NCBI GenBank assembly: GCA_947359465.1
Contig: OX375883.1
Span: 94,624,293 to 94,688,292 of the forward strand
Source: Metellina segmentata
Lineage: Eukaryota > Arthropoda > Arachnida > Araneae > Tetragnathidae
DNA: 64,000 nt
Direction: 5' to 3'
Of this stretch, positions 1 through 9,352 are shown piece after piece. Below the pieces are notes generated by a model. That model saw nothing but the letters and a program-made list of their open reading frames with translations, ran no database searches and had not been told where the DNA came from. Position numbers and translations under genes: made by a program. The stretch's first letter is position 1; each line of letters starts with the position of its first letter.

Positions 1-739
1 AATTTCAAAGCTCCCAATATAAGTTCTGAGGCGATGTAATTTCTAAGGGAATGAAAAGGTATTTGACTGAGATGTGGGGAGAGTGTTTTGTGTGAAGTAT
101 TCCCATAGAAATTAACGTGCTGCCGAGCGAGATGGGAGGGGGCATTGTGAATTCAACGCTCCCAATCCAAGTTCTCAGGCGATGTAATTTCTAAGGGAAT
201 GAAAATGTATTTGACTGAGATGTGGGGAGAGTGTTTTGTGTGAAGTATTCCCGTATAAATTAACGTGTTGCCGAGCGAGATGGGAGGGGGCTTTGTAATT
301 TCAAAGCTCCCAATCCAAGTTCTCAGGCGATGATATTTCTAAGGGAATGAAAATGTATTTGACTGAGATGTTGGGAGCGTGTTTTGTGCGAAATATTCCC
401 ATAGAAATTAACGTGCTACCGAGCGAGATGGGAGGGGGCATTGTAATTTCAAAGCTCCCAATCCAATTTTTCAGGCGATGTAATTTCTAAGGGAATTAAT
501 AGGTATTTGCCTGAGATGTGGGGAGAGTGTTTTGAGTGAAGTATTCCCATAGAAATTAACGTGCTTCCGAGCGAGATGGGAGGGGCATTGTAATTTCAAA
601 GCTCTCAATCCAAGTTTCCAGGCGATGTAATTTTTAAGTGAATGAAAAGGTACTTTACTGAGATGTGGGGAGAGTGTTTTGTATGAAGTATTCCCATAGA
701 AATTAACGTGCTGCCGAGCGAGATGGGAGGGGGCATTAT

Positions 740-1102
740 AATTTCAAAGCTCCCAATCCAAGTTCTCAGGCAATGTCATATCTAAGGGAATTAAAAGGTA
801 TTTGACTGAGATGTGGCGAGAGTGTTTTGAGTGAAGTATTCCCATAGAAATAAACGTGCTGCCGAGCGAGATGGGAGGGGGCATAATAATTTCAAAGCTC
901 CCAATCCAAGTTCTCAGGCGATGTAATTTCTAAGGGAATTAAAATGTATTTGCCTGAGATGTGGGGAGAGTGTTTTGAGTGAAGTATTCCCATAGAAATT
1001 AACGTGCTTCCGAGCGAGATGGGAGGGGGCATTATAATTTAAAAGGTGAAGTATTCCCATAGAAATTAACGTGCTGCCGAGCGAGATGGGAGGGGGCATT
1101 GT
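740..1102. repeat. Composite 363-bp unit, copy 1 (two monomers plus a 67-bp fragment)
   Basis: Two full 148-bp monomers are followed by the 67-bp truncated monomer. The first full monomer carries the rare aaataaacg variant, which is also found in the other two composite units at matching positions (acatag/cccatag just before it, 659 and 363 bp apart). Two ordinary monomers, 1103-1398, separate this copy from the next. Confidence 0.75.
1036..1102. repeat. Truncated 67-bp satellite monomer, copy 1
   Basis: The unit begins with the normal aattt, then reads aaaaggtgaag and continues as a normal monomer from gtattccc to its end. Compared with a 148-bp unit, 81 bp are missing. The aaaagg can be read as a remnant of the middle of the unit (the gaattaaaaggtat stretch of neighbouring monomers), so the event may have been two deletions with the aaaagg segment kept between them, or a single deletion. 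Confidence 0.85.
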
Positions 1103-1398
1103 AATCTCAAAGCTCCCAATCCAAGTTCTCAGGCAAAGTAATTTCTAAGGGAATGAAAAGTTATTTGACTGAGATGTGGGGAGAGTGTTTCGTGTGAAGT
1201 ATTCCCATAGAAATTAACGTGCTGCCGAGCGAGATGGTAGGGGGCATTATAATTTCAAAGCTCCCAATCAAAGTTCTCAGGCGATGTAATTTCTAAGGAA
1301 ATGAAAAGGCAGTTGACTGAGGTGTGGGGAGAGTGTTTTGTGTGAAGTATTCCCATAGAAATTAACGTGCTTCCGAGCGAAATGGGAGGGGGCATTAT

Positions 1399-1761
1399 AA
1401 CTTCAAAGCTACCAATCCAAGTTCTCAGGCGATGTAATTTCTAAGGGAATGAAAAGGTATTTGACTGAGATGTGGGGAGAGTGTTTTGAGTGAAGTATTC
1501 ACATAGAAATAAACGTGCTGCCGAGTGAGATGGGAGAGGACATTGTAATTTCAAAGCTCCCAATCCAAGTTCTCAGGCGATGTAATTTCTAAGGGAATTA
1601 AAAGGTATTTGCCTGAGATGTGGGGAGAGTGTTTTGAGTGAAGTATTCCCATAGAAATTAACGTGCTTCCAAGCGAGATGGGAGGGGGCATTGTAATTTA
1701 AAAGGTGAAGTATTCCCATAGAAATTAACGTGCTGCCGAGCGAAATGGTAGGGGTCTTTGT
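1399..1761. repeat. Composite 363-bp unit, copy 2
   Basis: Two full monomers plus a 67-bp fragment, with the same internal order as 740-1102 and 1762-2124. The diagnostic acatagaaataaacg starts at 1501 and recurs at 1864, exactly 363 bp on, so copies 2 and 3 are directly tandem. Confidence 0.8.
1695..1761. repeat. Truncated 67-bp satellite monomer, copy 2
   Basis: Same junction as the copy at 1036 (aatttaaaaggtgaag), exactly 659 bp downstream of it, which equals four full monomers plus one fragment. The ending here has changed to gaaatggtaggggtctttg, the first appearance of the newer monomer ending in the window. Confidence 0.85.
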
Positions 1762-2124
1762 AATTTCAAAGCTACCAATCCAAGTTCTCAGGCGATGTAA
1801 TTTCTAAGGGAATGAAAAGGTATTTGACTGAGATACGGGGAGAGTGTTTTGTGTGAAGTATTCACATAGAAATAAACGTGCTGCCGAGCGAGATGGGAGG
1901 GGGCATTGTAATTTCAAAGCTCCCAATCCAAGTTCTCAGGCGATGTAATTTCTAAGGGAATTGAAAGGTATTTGCCTGAGATGTGGGGAGAGTGTTTTGA
2001 GTGAAGTATTCCCATAGAAATTAACGTGCTTCCGAGCGAGATGGGAGGGGGCATTGTAATTTAAAAGGTGAAGTATTCCCATAGAAATTAACGTGCTGCC
2101 GAACGAAATGGGAGGGGTCTTTGT
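1762..2124. repeat. Composite 363-bp unit, copy 3
   Basis: Directly follows copy 2 with an exact 363-bp step between their truncated monomers. This is the last place where the gagatggg/ggcattg ending occurs in full monomers. Beyond it the array is homogenised. Confidence 0.8.
2058..2124. repeat. Truncated 67-bp satellite monomer, copy 3
   Basis: Identical deletion junction to the copies at 1036 and 1695, 363 bp after the second. It ends with the newer gaaatggg/gtctttg sequence and the private change gaacgaaatgg. No fourth copy is seen anywhere later in the window. Confidence 0.85.
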
Positions 2125-3511
2125 AATTTCAAAGCTTCCAATCCAAGTTCTCAGGCGATGTAATTTCTAAGGGAATGAAAATTATTTGACTGAGATGTGG
2201 GGAGAGTGTTTTGTGTGAAGTATTCCCATAGAAATTAACGTGCTGCCGAGCGAAATGGGAGGGGTCTTTGTAATTTCAAAGCTCCCAATCCAAGTTCTCA
2301 GGCGATGTAATTTCTAAGGGAATGAAAATTATTTGACTGAGATATGGGGAGAGTGTTTTGTGTGAAGTATTCCCATAGAAATTAACGTGCTGCCGAGCGA
2401 AATGGGAGGGGTCTTTGTAATTTCAAAGCTCCCAATCCAAGTTCTCAGGCGATGTAATTTCTATGGGAATGAAAAGGTATTTGACTGAGATGTGGGGAGA
2501 GTGCTTTGTGTGAAGTATTCCCATAGAAATTAACGTGCTGCCGAGCGAAATGGGAGGGGTCTTTGTAATTTCAAAGCTCTCAATCCAAGATCTCAGGCGA
2601 TGTAATTTCTAAGGGAATGAAAATTATTTGACTGAGATGTGGGGAGAGTGTTTTGTGTGAAGTATTCCCATAGAAATTAACGTGCTGCCGAGCGAAATGG
2701 GAGGGGTCTTTGTAATTTCAAAGCTCCCAATCCAAGTTCTCAGGCGATGTAATTTCTAAGGGAATGAAAAGGTATTTGACTGAGATGTGGGGAGAGTGTT
2801 TTGTGTGAAGTATTCCCATAGAAATTAACGTGCTGCCGAGTGAAATGGGAGGGGTCTTTGTAATTTCAAAGCTCCCAATCCAAATTCTCAGACGATGTAA
2901 TTTCTATGGGAATGAAAAGGTATTTGACTGAGATGTGGGGAGAGTGTTTTGTGTGAAGTATTCCCATAGAAATTAACGTGCTGCCGAGCGAAATGGGAGG
3001 GGTCTTTGTAATTTCAAAGCTCCCAATCGAAGTTCTCAGGCGATGTAATTTCTAAGGGAATGAAAAGGTATTTGACTGAGATGTGGGGAGAGTGTTTTGT
3101 GTGAAGTATTCCCATAGAAATTAACGTGCTGCCGAGCGAAATGGGAGGAGTCTTTGTAATTTCAAAGCTCCCAATCCAAGTTCTCAGGCGATGTAATTTC
3201 TATGGGAATGAAAAGGTATTTGACTGAGATGTGGGGAGAGTGTTTTGTGTGAAGTATTCCCATAGAAATTAACGTGCTGCCGAGCGAAATGGGAGGAGTC
3301 TTTGTAATTTCAAAGCTCCCAATCCAAGTTCTCAGGCGATGTAATTTCTATGGGAATGAAAAGGTATTTGACTGAGATGTGGGGAGAGTGTTTTGTGTGA
3401 AGTATTCCCATAGAAATTAACGTGCTGCCGAGCGAAATGGGAGGGGTCTTTGTAATTTCAAAGCTTCCAATCCAAGTTCTCAGGCGATGTAATTTCTAAC
3501 GGAATGAAAAT
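2125..3511. repeat. Transition to homogenised monomers
   Basis: From here every unit ends gaaatggg...gtctttg (with occasional changes). The first 147-bp monomers, with aaaattattt in place of aaaaggtattt, occur just after 2170, and the first 'ctatggg' unit starts near 2461. Single-unit tags such as gatatggggag (2341), ctctcaatccaagatctc (2577), aaattctcagacgatg (2881) and caatcgaag (about 3028) recur 8719 bp downstream. The stretch from 2183 is therefore the start of the segment copied to 10902-13919. Confidence 0.85.
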
Positions 3512-3600
3512 TATTTGACTGAGATGTGGGGAGAGTGTTTTGTGTGAAGTATTCCCATAGAAATTAACGTGCTGCCGAGCAAAATGGGAGGGGTCTTTGT
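3454..3600. repeat. Example of the 147-bp, HindIII-bearing monomer subtype
   Basis: This unit carries aagctt (a HindIII site) at 3461-3466 instead of the usual aagctc, keeps 'ctaa' instead of 'ctat' in the middle, and has aaaattattt, one base shorter than aaaaggtattt. These three traits travel together in most such units (for example near 2132, 4200, 5087, 16765, 33468 and 62142), which marks a distinct monomer lineage rather than scattered mutations. This copy also has the private change ctaacgg, shared with its 8719-bp partner near 12207. Confidence 0.85.
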
Positions 3601-3616
3601 AATTTCAAAGCTCCCA
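3585..3616. repeat. Monomer-junction compound stem (representative)
   Basis: Across the junction between two units, tgggag (3585-3590) can pair with ctccca (3611-3616), and immediately inside it ctttg (3595-3599) can pair with caaag (3606-3610). This leaves a gggt bulge on the left arm and a taattt loop. The geometry repeats at most junctions of the homogenised array. Edge-type units read cattg instead of ctttg and lack most of the inner stem. Units with cttcca instead of ctccca weaken the outer stem. Whether it forms in DNA or RNA is unknown. Confidence 0.6.
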
Positions 3617-3748
3617 ATCCAAGTTCTCAGGCGATGTAATTTCTATGGGAATGAAAAGGTATTTGACTGAGATGTGGGGAGAGTGTTTTGTGTGAAGTAT
3701 TCCCATAGAAATTAACGTGCTGCCGAGCGAAATGGGAGGGGTCTTTGT
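3601..3748. repeat. Reference 148-bp monomer
   Basis: This unit matches the majority sequence of the homogenised array at every position I compared, so it serves as the coordinate reference (position 1 = base 3601). Landmarks: AluI site agct at 9-12, DdeI sites ctcag at 26-30 and ctgag at 67-71, CpG at 32-33, 116-117, 124-125 and 128-129, a gggg run at 76-79, and a 16-bp inverted repeat at 37-52 and 99-114. Hand-counted composition is 63 G+C of 148. The phase chosen (start at aatttcaaag) is arbitrary, since the true unit boundary in a tandem array is undefined. Confidence 0.95.
3637..3714. repeat. Perfect 16-bp inverted repeat inside the monomer (representative)
   Basis: The left arm taatttctatgggaat (3637-3652) is the exact reverse complement of the right arm attcccatagaaatta (3699-3714), with a 46-bp spacer. 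Units with 'ctaaggg' carry one mismatch in the left arm and units with 'catataaa' or 'ccaatag' carry one in the right arm. The 'ctatggg' form gives perfect symmetry and is the most common type after about 2460. It could form a hairpin or cruciform, or be a two-sided protein-binding site; neither is shown by sequence alone. Confidence 0.85.
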
Positions 3749-5729
3749 AATTTCAAAACTCCCAATCCAAGTTCTCAGGCGATGTAATTTCTATGGGAAT
3801 GAAAAGGTATTTGACTGAGATGTGGGGAGAGTGTTTTGTGTGAAGTATTCCCATAGAAATTAACGTGCTGCCGAGCGAAATGGGAGGAGTCTTTGTAATT
3901 TCAAAGCTCCCAATCCAAGTTCTCAGGCGATGTAATTTCTATGGGAATGAAAAGGTATTTGACTGAGATGTGGGGAGAGTGTTTTGTGTGAAGTATTCCC
4001 ATAGAAATTAACGTGCTGCCGAGCGAAATGGGAGGGGTCTTTGTACTTTCAAAGCTCCCAATCCAAGTTCTCAGGCGATGTAATTTCTATGGGAATGAAA
4101 AGGTATTTGACTGAGATGTGGGGAGAGTGTTTTGTGTGAAGTATTCCCATAGAAATTAACGTGCTGCCGAGCGAAATGGGAGAGGTCTTTGTAATTTCAA
4201 AGCTTCCAATCCAAGTTCTCAGGCGATGTAATTTCTAAGGGAATGAAAATTATTTGACTGAGATGTGGGGAGAGTGTTTTGTGTGAAGTATTCCCATAGA
4301 AATTAACGTGCTGCCGAGCGAAATGGGAGGGGTCTTTGTAATTTCAAAGCTCCCAATCCAAGTTCTCAGGCGATGTAATTTCTATGGGAATGAAAAGGTA
4401 TTTGACTGAGATGTGGGGAGAGTGTTTTGTGTGAAGTATTCCCATAGAAATTAACGTGCTGCCGAGCGAAATGGGAGGGGTCTTTGTAATTTCAAAGCTC
4501 CCAATCCAAGTTCTCAGGCGATGTAATTTCTATGGGAATGAAAAGGTATTTGACTGAGATGTGGGGAGAGTGTTTTGTGTGAAGTATTCCCATAGAAATT
4601 AACGTGCTGCCGAGCGAAATGGGAGGGGTCTTTGTAATATCAAAGCTCCCAATCCAAGTTCTCAGGCGATGTAATTTCTATGGGAATGAAACGGTATTTG
4701 ACTGAGATGTGGGGAGAGTGTTTTGTGTGAAGTATTCCCATAGAAATTAACGTGCTGCCGAGCGAAATGGGAGGGGTCTTTGTAATTTCAAAGCTCCCAA
4801 TCCAAGTTCTCAGGCGATGTAATTTCTATGGGAATGAAAAGGTATTTGACTGAGATGAGGGGAGAGTGTTTTGTGTGAAGTATTCCCATAGAAATTAACG
4901 TGCTGCCGAGCGAAATGGGAGGGGTCTTTGTAATTTCAAAGCTCCCAATCCAAGTTCTCAGGCGATGTAATTTCTATGGGAATGAAAAGGTATTTGACTG
5001 AGATGTGGGGAGTGTGTTTTGTGTAAAGTATTCCCATAGAAATTAACGTGCTGCCGAGCGAAATGGGAGGGGTCTTTGTAATTTCAAAGCTTCCAATCCA
5101 AGTTCTCAGGCGATGTAATTTCTAAGGGAATGAAAATTATTTGACTGAGATGTGGGGAGAGTGTTTTGTGTGAAGTATTCCAATAGAAATTAACGTGCTG
5201 CCGAGCGAAATGGGAGGGGTCTTTGTAATTTCAAAGCTCCCAAACCAAGTTCTCAGGCGATGTAATTTCTAAGGGAATGAAAAGGTATTTGACTGAGATG
5301 TGGGGAGAGTGTTTTGTGTGAAGTATTCCCATAGAAATTAACGTGCTGCCGAGCGAAATGGGAGGGGTCTTTGTATTTTCAAAGCTCCCAATCCAAGTTC
5401 TCAGGCGATGCAAATTCTATGGGAATGAAAAGGTATTTGACTGAGATGTGGGGAGAGTGTTTTGTGTGAAGTATTCCCATAGAAATTAACGTGCTGCCGA
5501 GCGAAATGGGAGGTGTCTTTGTAATTTCAAAGCTCCCAATCTAAGTTCTCAGGCGATGTATTTTCTAAGGGAATGAAAAGGTATTTGACTGAGATGTGGG
5601 GAGAGTGTTTTGTGTGAAGTATTCCCATAGAAATTAACGTGCTGCCGAGCGAAATGAGAGGGGTCTTTGTAATTTCAAAGCTCCCAATCGAAGTTCTCAG
5701 GCGATGTAATTTCTAAGGGAATGAAAAGG

Positions 5730-7874
5730 TATTTGACTGAGATGTGGGGAGAGTGTTTTGTGTGAAGTATTCCCATAGAAATTAACGTGCTGCCGAGCAA
5801 AATGGGAGGGGTCTTTGTAATTTCAAAGCTCCCAATCCAAGTTCTCAGGCGATGTAATTTCTATGGGAATGAAAAGGTATTTGACTGAGATGTGGGGAGA
5901 GTGTTTTGTGTGAAGTATTCCCATAGAAATTAACGTGCTGCCGAGCGAAATGGGAGGGGTCTTTGTAATTTCAAAACTCCCAATCCAAGTTCTCAGGCGA
6001 TGTAATTTCTATGGGAATGAAAAGGTATTTGACTGAGATGTGGGGAGAGTGTTTTGTGTGAAGTATTCCCATAGAAATTAACGTGCTGCCGAGCGAAATG
6101 GGAGGAGTCTTTGTAATTTCAAAGCTCCCAATCCAAGTTCTCAGGCGATGTAATTTCTATGGGAATGAAAAGGTATTTGACTGAGATGTGGGGAGAGTGT
6201 TTTGTGTGAAGTATTCCCATAGAAATTAACGTGCTGCCGAGCGAAATGGGAGGGGTCTTTGTACTTTCAAAGCTCCCAATCCAAGTTCTCAGGCGATGTA
6301 ATTTCTATGGGAATGAAAAGGTATTTGACTGAGATGTGGGGAGAGTGTTTTGTGTGAAGTATTCCCATAGAAATTAACGTGCTGCCGAGCGAAATGGGAG
6401 AGGTCTTTGTAATTTCAAAGCTTCCAATCCAAGTTCTCAGGCGATGTAATTTCTAAGGGAATGAAAATTATTTGACTGAGATGTGGGGAGAGTGTTTTGT
6501 GTGAAGTATTCCCATAGAAATTAACGTGCTGCCGAGCGAAATGGGAGGGGTCTTTGTAATTTCAAAGCTCCCAATCCAAGTTCTCAGGCGATGTAATTTC
6601 TATGGGAATGAAAAGGTATTTGACTGAGATGTGGGGAGAGTGTTTTGTGTGAAGTATTCCCATAGAAATTAACGTGCTGCCGAGCGAAATGGGAGGGGTC
6701 TTTGTAATTTCAAAGCTCCCAATCCAAGTTCTCAGGCGATGTAATTTCTATGGGAATGAAAAGGTATTTGACTGAGATGTGGGGAGAGTGTTTTGTGTGA
6801 AGTATTCCCATAGAAATTAACGTGCTGCCGAGCGAAATGGGAGGGGTCTTTGTAATATCAAAGCTCCCAATCCAAGTTCTCAGGCGATGTAATTTCTATG
6901 GGAATGAAACGGTATTTGACTGAGATGTGGGGAGAGTGTTTTGTGTGAAGTATTCCCATAGAAATTAACGTGCTGCCGAGCGAAATGGGAGGGGTCTTTG
7001 TAATTTCAAAGCTCCCAATCCAAGTTCTCAGGCGATGTAATTTCTATGGGAATGAAAAGGTATTTGACTGAGATGAGGGGAGAGTGTTTTGTGTGAAGTA
7101 TTCCCATAGAAATTAACGTGCTGCCGAGCGAAATGGGAGGGGTCTTTGTAATTTCAAAGCTCCCAATCCAAGTTCTCAGGCGATGTAATTTCTATGGGAA
7201 TGAAAAGGTATTTGACTGAGATGTGGGGAGTGTGTTTTGTGTAAAGTATTCCCATAGAAATTAACGTGCTGCCGAGCGAAATGGGAGGGGTCTTTGTAAT
7301 TTCAAAGCTTCCAATCCAAGTTCTCAGGCGATGTAATTTCTAAGGGAATGAAAATTATTTGACTGAGATGTGGGGAGAGTGTTTTGTGTGAAGTATTCCA
7401 ATAGAAATTAACGTGCTGCCGAGCGAAATGGGAGGGGTCTTTGTAATTTCAAAGCTCCCAAACCAAGTTCTCAGGCGATGTAATTTCTAAGGGAATGAAA
7501 AGGTATTTGACTGAGATGTGGGGAGAGTGTTTTGTGTGAAGTATTCCCATAGAAATTAACGTGCTGCCGAGCGAAATGGGAGGGGTCTTTGTATTTTCAA
7601 AGCTCCCAATCCAAGTTCTCAGGCGATGCAAATTCTATGGGAATGAAAAGGTATTTGACTGAGATGTGGGGAGAGTGTTTTGTGTGAAGTATTCCCATAG
7701 AAATTAACGTGCTGCCGAGCGAAATGGGAGGTGTCTTTGTAATTTCAAAGCTCCCAATCTAAGTTCTCAGGCGATGTATTTTCTAAGGGAATGAAAAGGT
7801 ATTTGACTGAGATGTGGGGAGAGTGTTTTGTGTGAAGTATTCCCATAGAAATTAACGTGCTGCCGAGCGAAATG
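5730..7874. repeat. 15-mer block, copy 2 (interrupted)
   Basis: A tandem copy of 3512-5656 at offset 2218. At base 7875 it stops following copy 1 (which reads gaaatgagagg at 5652) and instead switches to gaaatgggagagg, the sequence found 1478 bp earlier. That marks the junction with the next duplication. Confidence 0.88.
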
Positions 7875-9352
7875 GGAGAGGTCTTTGTAATTTCAAAGCT
7901 TCCAATCCAAGTTCTCAGGCGATGTAATTTCTAAGGGAATGAAAATTATTTGACTGAGATGTGGGGAGAGTGTTTTGTGTGAAGTATTCCCATAGAAATT
8001 AACGTGCTGCCGAGCGAAATGGGAGGGGTCTTTGTAATTTCAAAGCTCCCAATCCAAGTTCTCAGGCGATGTAATTTCTATGGGAATGAAAAGGTATTTG
8101 ACTGAGATGTGGGGAGAGTGTTTTGTGTGAAGTATTCCCATAGAAATTAACGTGCTGCCGAGCGAAATGGGAGGGGTCTTTGTAATTTCAAAGCTCCCAA
8201 TCCAAGTTCTCAGGCGATGTAATTTCTATGGGAATGAAAAGGTATTTGACTGAGATGTGGGGAGAGTGTTTTGTGTGAAGTATTCCCATAGAAATTAACG
8301 TGCTGCCGAGCGAAATGGGAGGGGTCTTTGTAATATCAAAGCTCCCAATCCAAGTTCTCAGGCGATGTAATTTCTATGGGAATGAAACGGTATTTGACTG
8401 AGATGTGGGGAGAGTGTTTTGTGTGAAGTATTCCCATAGAAATTAACGTGCTGCCGAGCGAAATGGGAGGGGTCTTTGTAATTTCAAAGCTCCCAATCCA
8501 AGTTCTCAGGCGATGTAATTTCTATGGGAATGAAAAGGTATTTGACTGAGATGAGGGGAGAGTGTTTTGTGTGAAGTATTCCCATAGAAATTAACGTGCT
8601 GCCGAGCGAAATGGGAGGGGTCTTTGTAATTTCAAAGCTCCCAATCCAAGTTCTCAGGCGATGTAATTTCTATGGGAATGAAAAGGTATTTGACTGAGAT
8701 GTGGGGAGTGTGTTTTGTGTAAAGTATTCCCATAGAAATTAACGTGCTGCCGAGCGAAATGGGAGGGGTCTTTGTAATTTCAAAGCTTCCAATCCAAGTT
8801 CTCAGGCGATGTAATTTCTAAGGGAATGAAAATTATTTGACTGAGATGTGGGGAGAGTGTTTTGTGTGAAGTATTCCAATAGAAATTAACGTGCTGCCGA
8901 GCGAAATGGGAGGGGTCTTTGTAATTTCAAAGCTCCCAAACCAAGTTCTCAGGCGATGTAATTTCTAAGGGAATGAAAAGGTATTTGACTGAGATGTGGG
9001 GAGAGTGTTTTGTGTGAAGTATTCCCATAGAAATTAACGTGCTGCCGAGCGAAATGGGAGGGGTCTTTGTATTTTCAAAGCTCCCAATCCAAGTTCTCAG
9101 GCGATGCAAATTCTATGGGAATGAAAAGGTATTTGACTGAGATGTGGGGAGAGTGTTTTGTGTGAAGTATTCCCATAGAAATTAACGTGCTGCCGAGCGA
9201 AATGGGAGGTGTCTTTGTAATTTCAAAGCTCCCAATCTAAGTTCTCAGGCGATGTATTTTCTAAGGGAATGAAAAGGTATTTGACTGAGATGTGGGGAGA
9301 GTGTTTTGTGTGAAGTATTCCCATAGAAATTAACGTGCTGCCGAGCGAAATG
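7875..9352. repeat. 10-mer duplication of 1478 bp (third copy of the block's right part)
   Basis: At offset 1478, bases 6309-7874 match 7787-9352, about 1.57 kb without a difference that I noticed. 1478 is 10 x 148 minus 2. At 9353 the sequence returns to that following copy 1 (gaaatgagagg, then caatcgaag), so the region reads as the original 15-mer with two later insertions by unequal exchange. Confidence 0.86.

Larger units (their letters stand above)
1..2124. repeat. Diverged edge-type monomer block
   Basis: Monomers here differ from the rest of the array and from each other more than anywhere else. Most carry gagatggg followed by ggcattg (or ggcatta) at the end of the unit, where later monomers read gaaatggg then gtctttg. 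All have 'ctaaggg' or a minor variant, never the 'ctatggg' that dominates later. Private changes are frequent, for example aaaatgtat, gaattaaaagg, aaataaacg and cttccgagcg. The newer gaaatggg/gtctttg ending first appears around 1741-1761, alternates with the old ending, and becomes fixed after about 2100. High divergence with little block duplication is what array margins or old, no longer homogenised layers usually look like. Whether a true array boundary lies just left of base 1 cannot be seen. Confidence 0.85.
3512..5729. repeat. 15-mer block of 2218 bp, copy 1
   Basis: Bases 3512-5656 reappear at 5730-7874 with no difference that I found on reading the diagnostic positions. Shared tags include gagcaaaatgg (3577), caaaactccc, gtactttcaaag (about 4044), gggagaggtc (about 4180), gtaatatcaaag (about 4636), gaaacggtat, gatgagggg (about 4854), gtgtaaagtattcc (about 5022), ccaatag (about 5179), cccaaacc (about 5240), gtattttcaaag (about 5372) and gatgcaaattc (5408). 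2218 equals 15 x 148 minus 2, because the block includes two 147-bp units. Confidence 0.88.

Noticed and set aside
914..1099. A 61-residue minus-strand open frame across the truncated monomer.
   Set aside because: Chance open frame created by the 81-bp deletion junction at 1036-1102; no coding character.
5231..5413. A 60-residue minus-strand open frame, repeated near-identically at 7449, 8927, 15279, 15723, 17939, 18383, 18827, 21043, 21487, 25331, 25775, 28584, 29028, 31244, 51934 and 55925.
   Set aside because: It spans about 1.2 satellite units and depends on the local variants gtattttcaaag and gatgcaa; the usual gtaatttc in the first of these brings a stop codon. It starts at a TTG, has no upstream signal and simply copies the repeat. 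It is a by-product of the satellite, not a gene.
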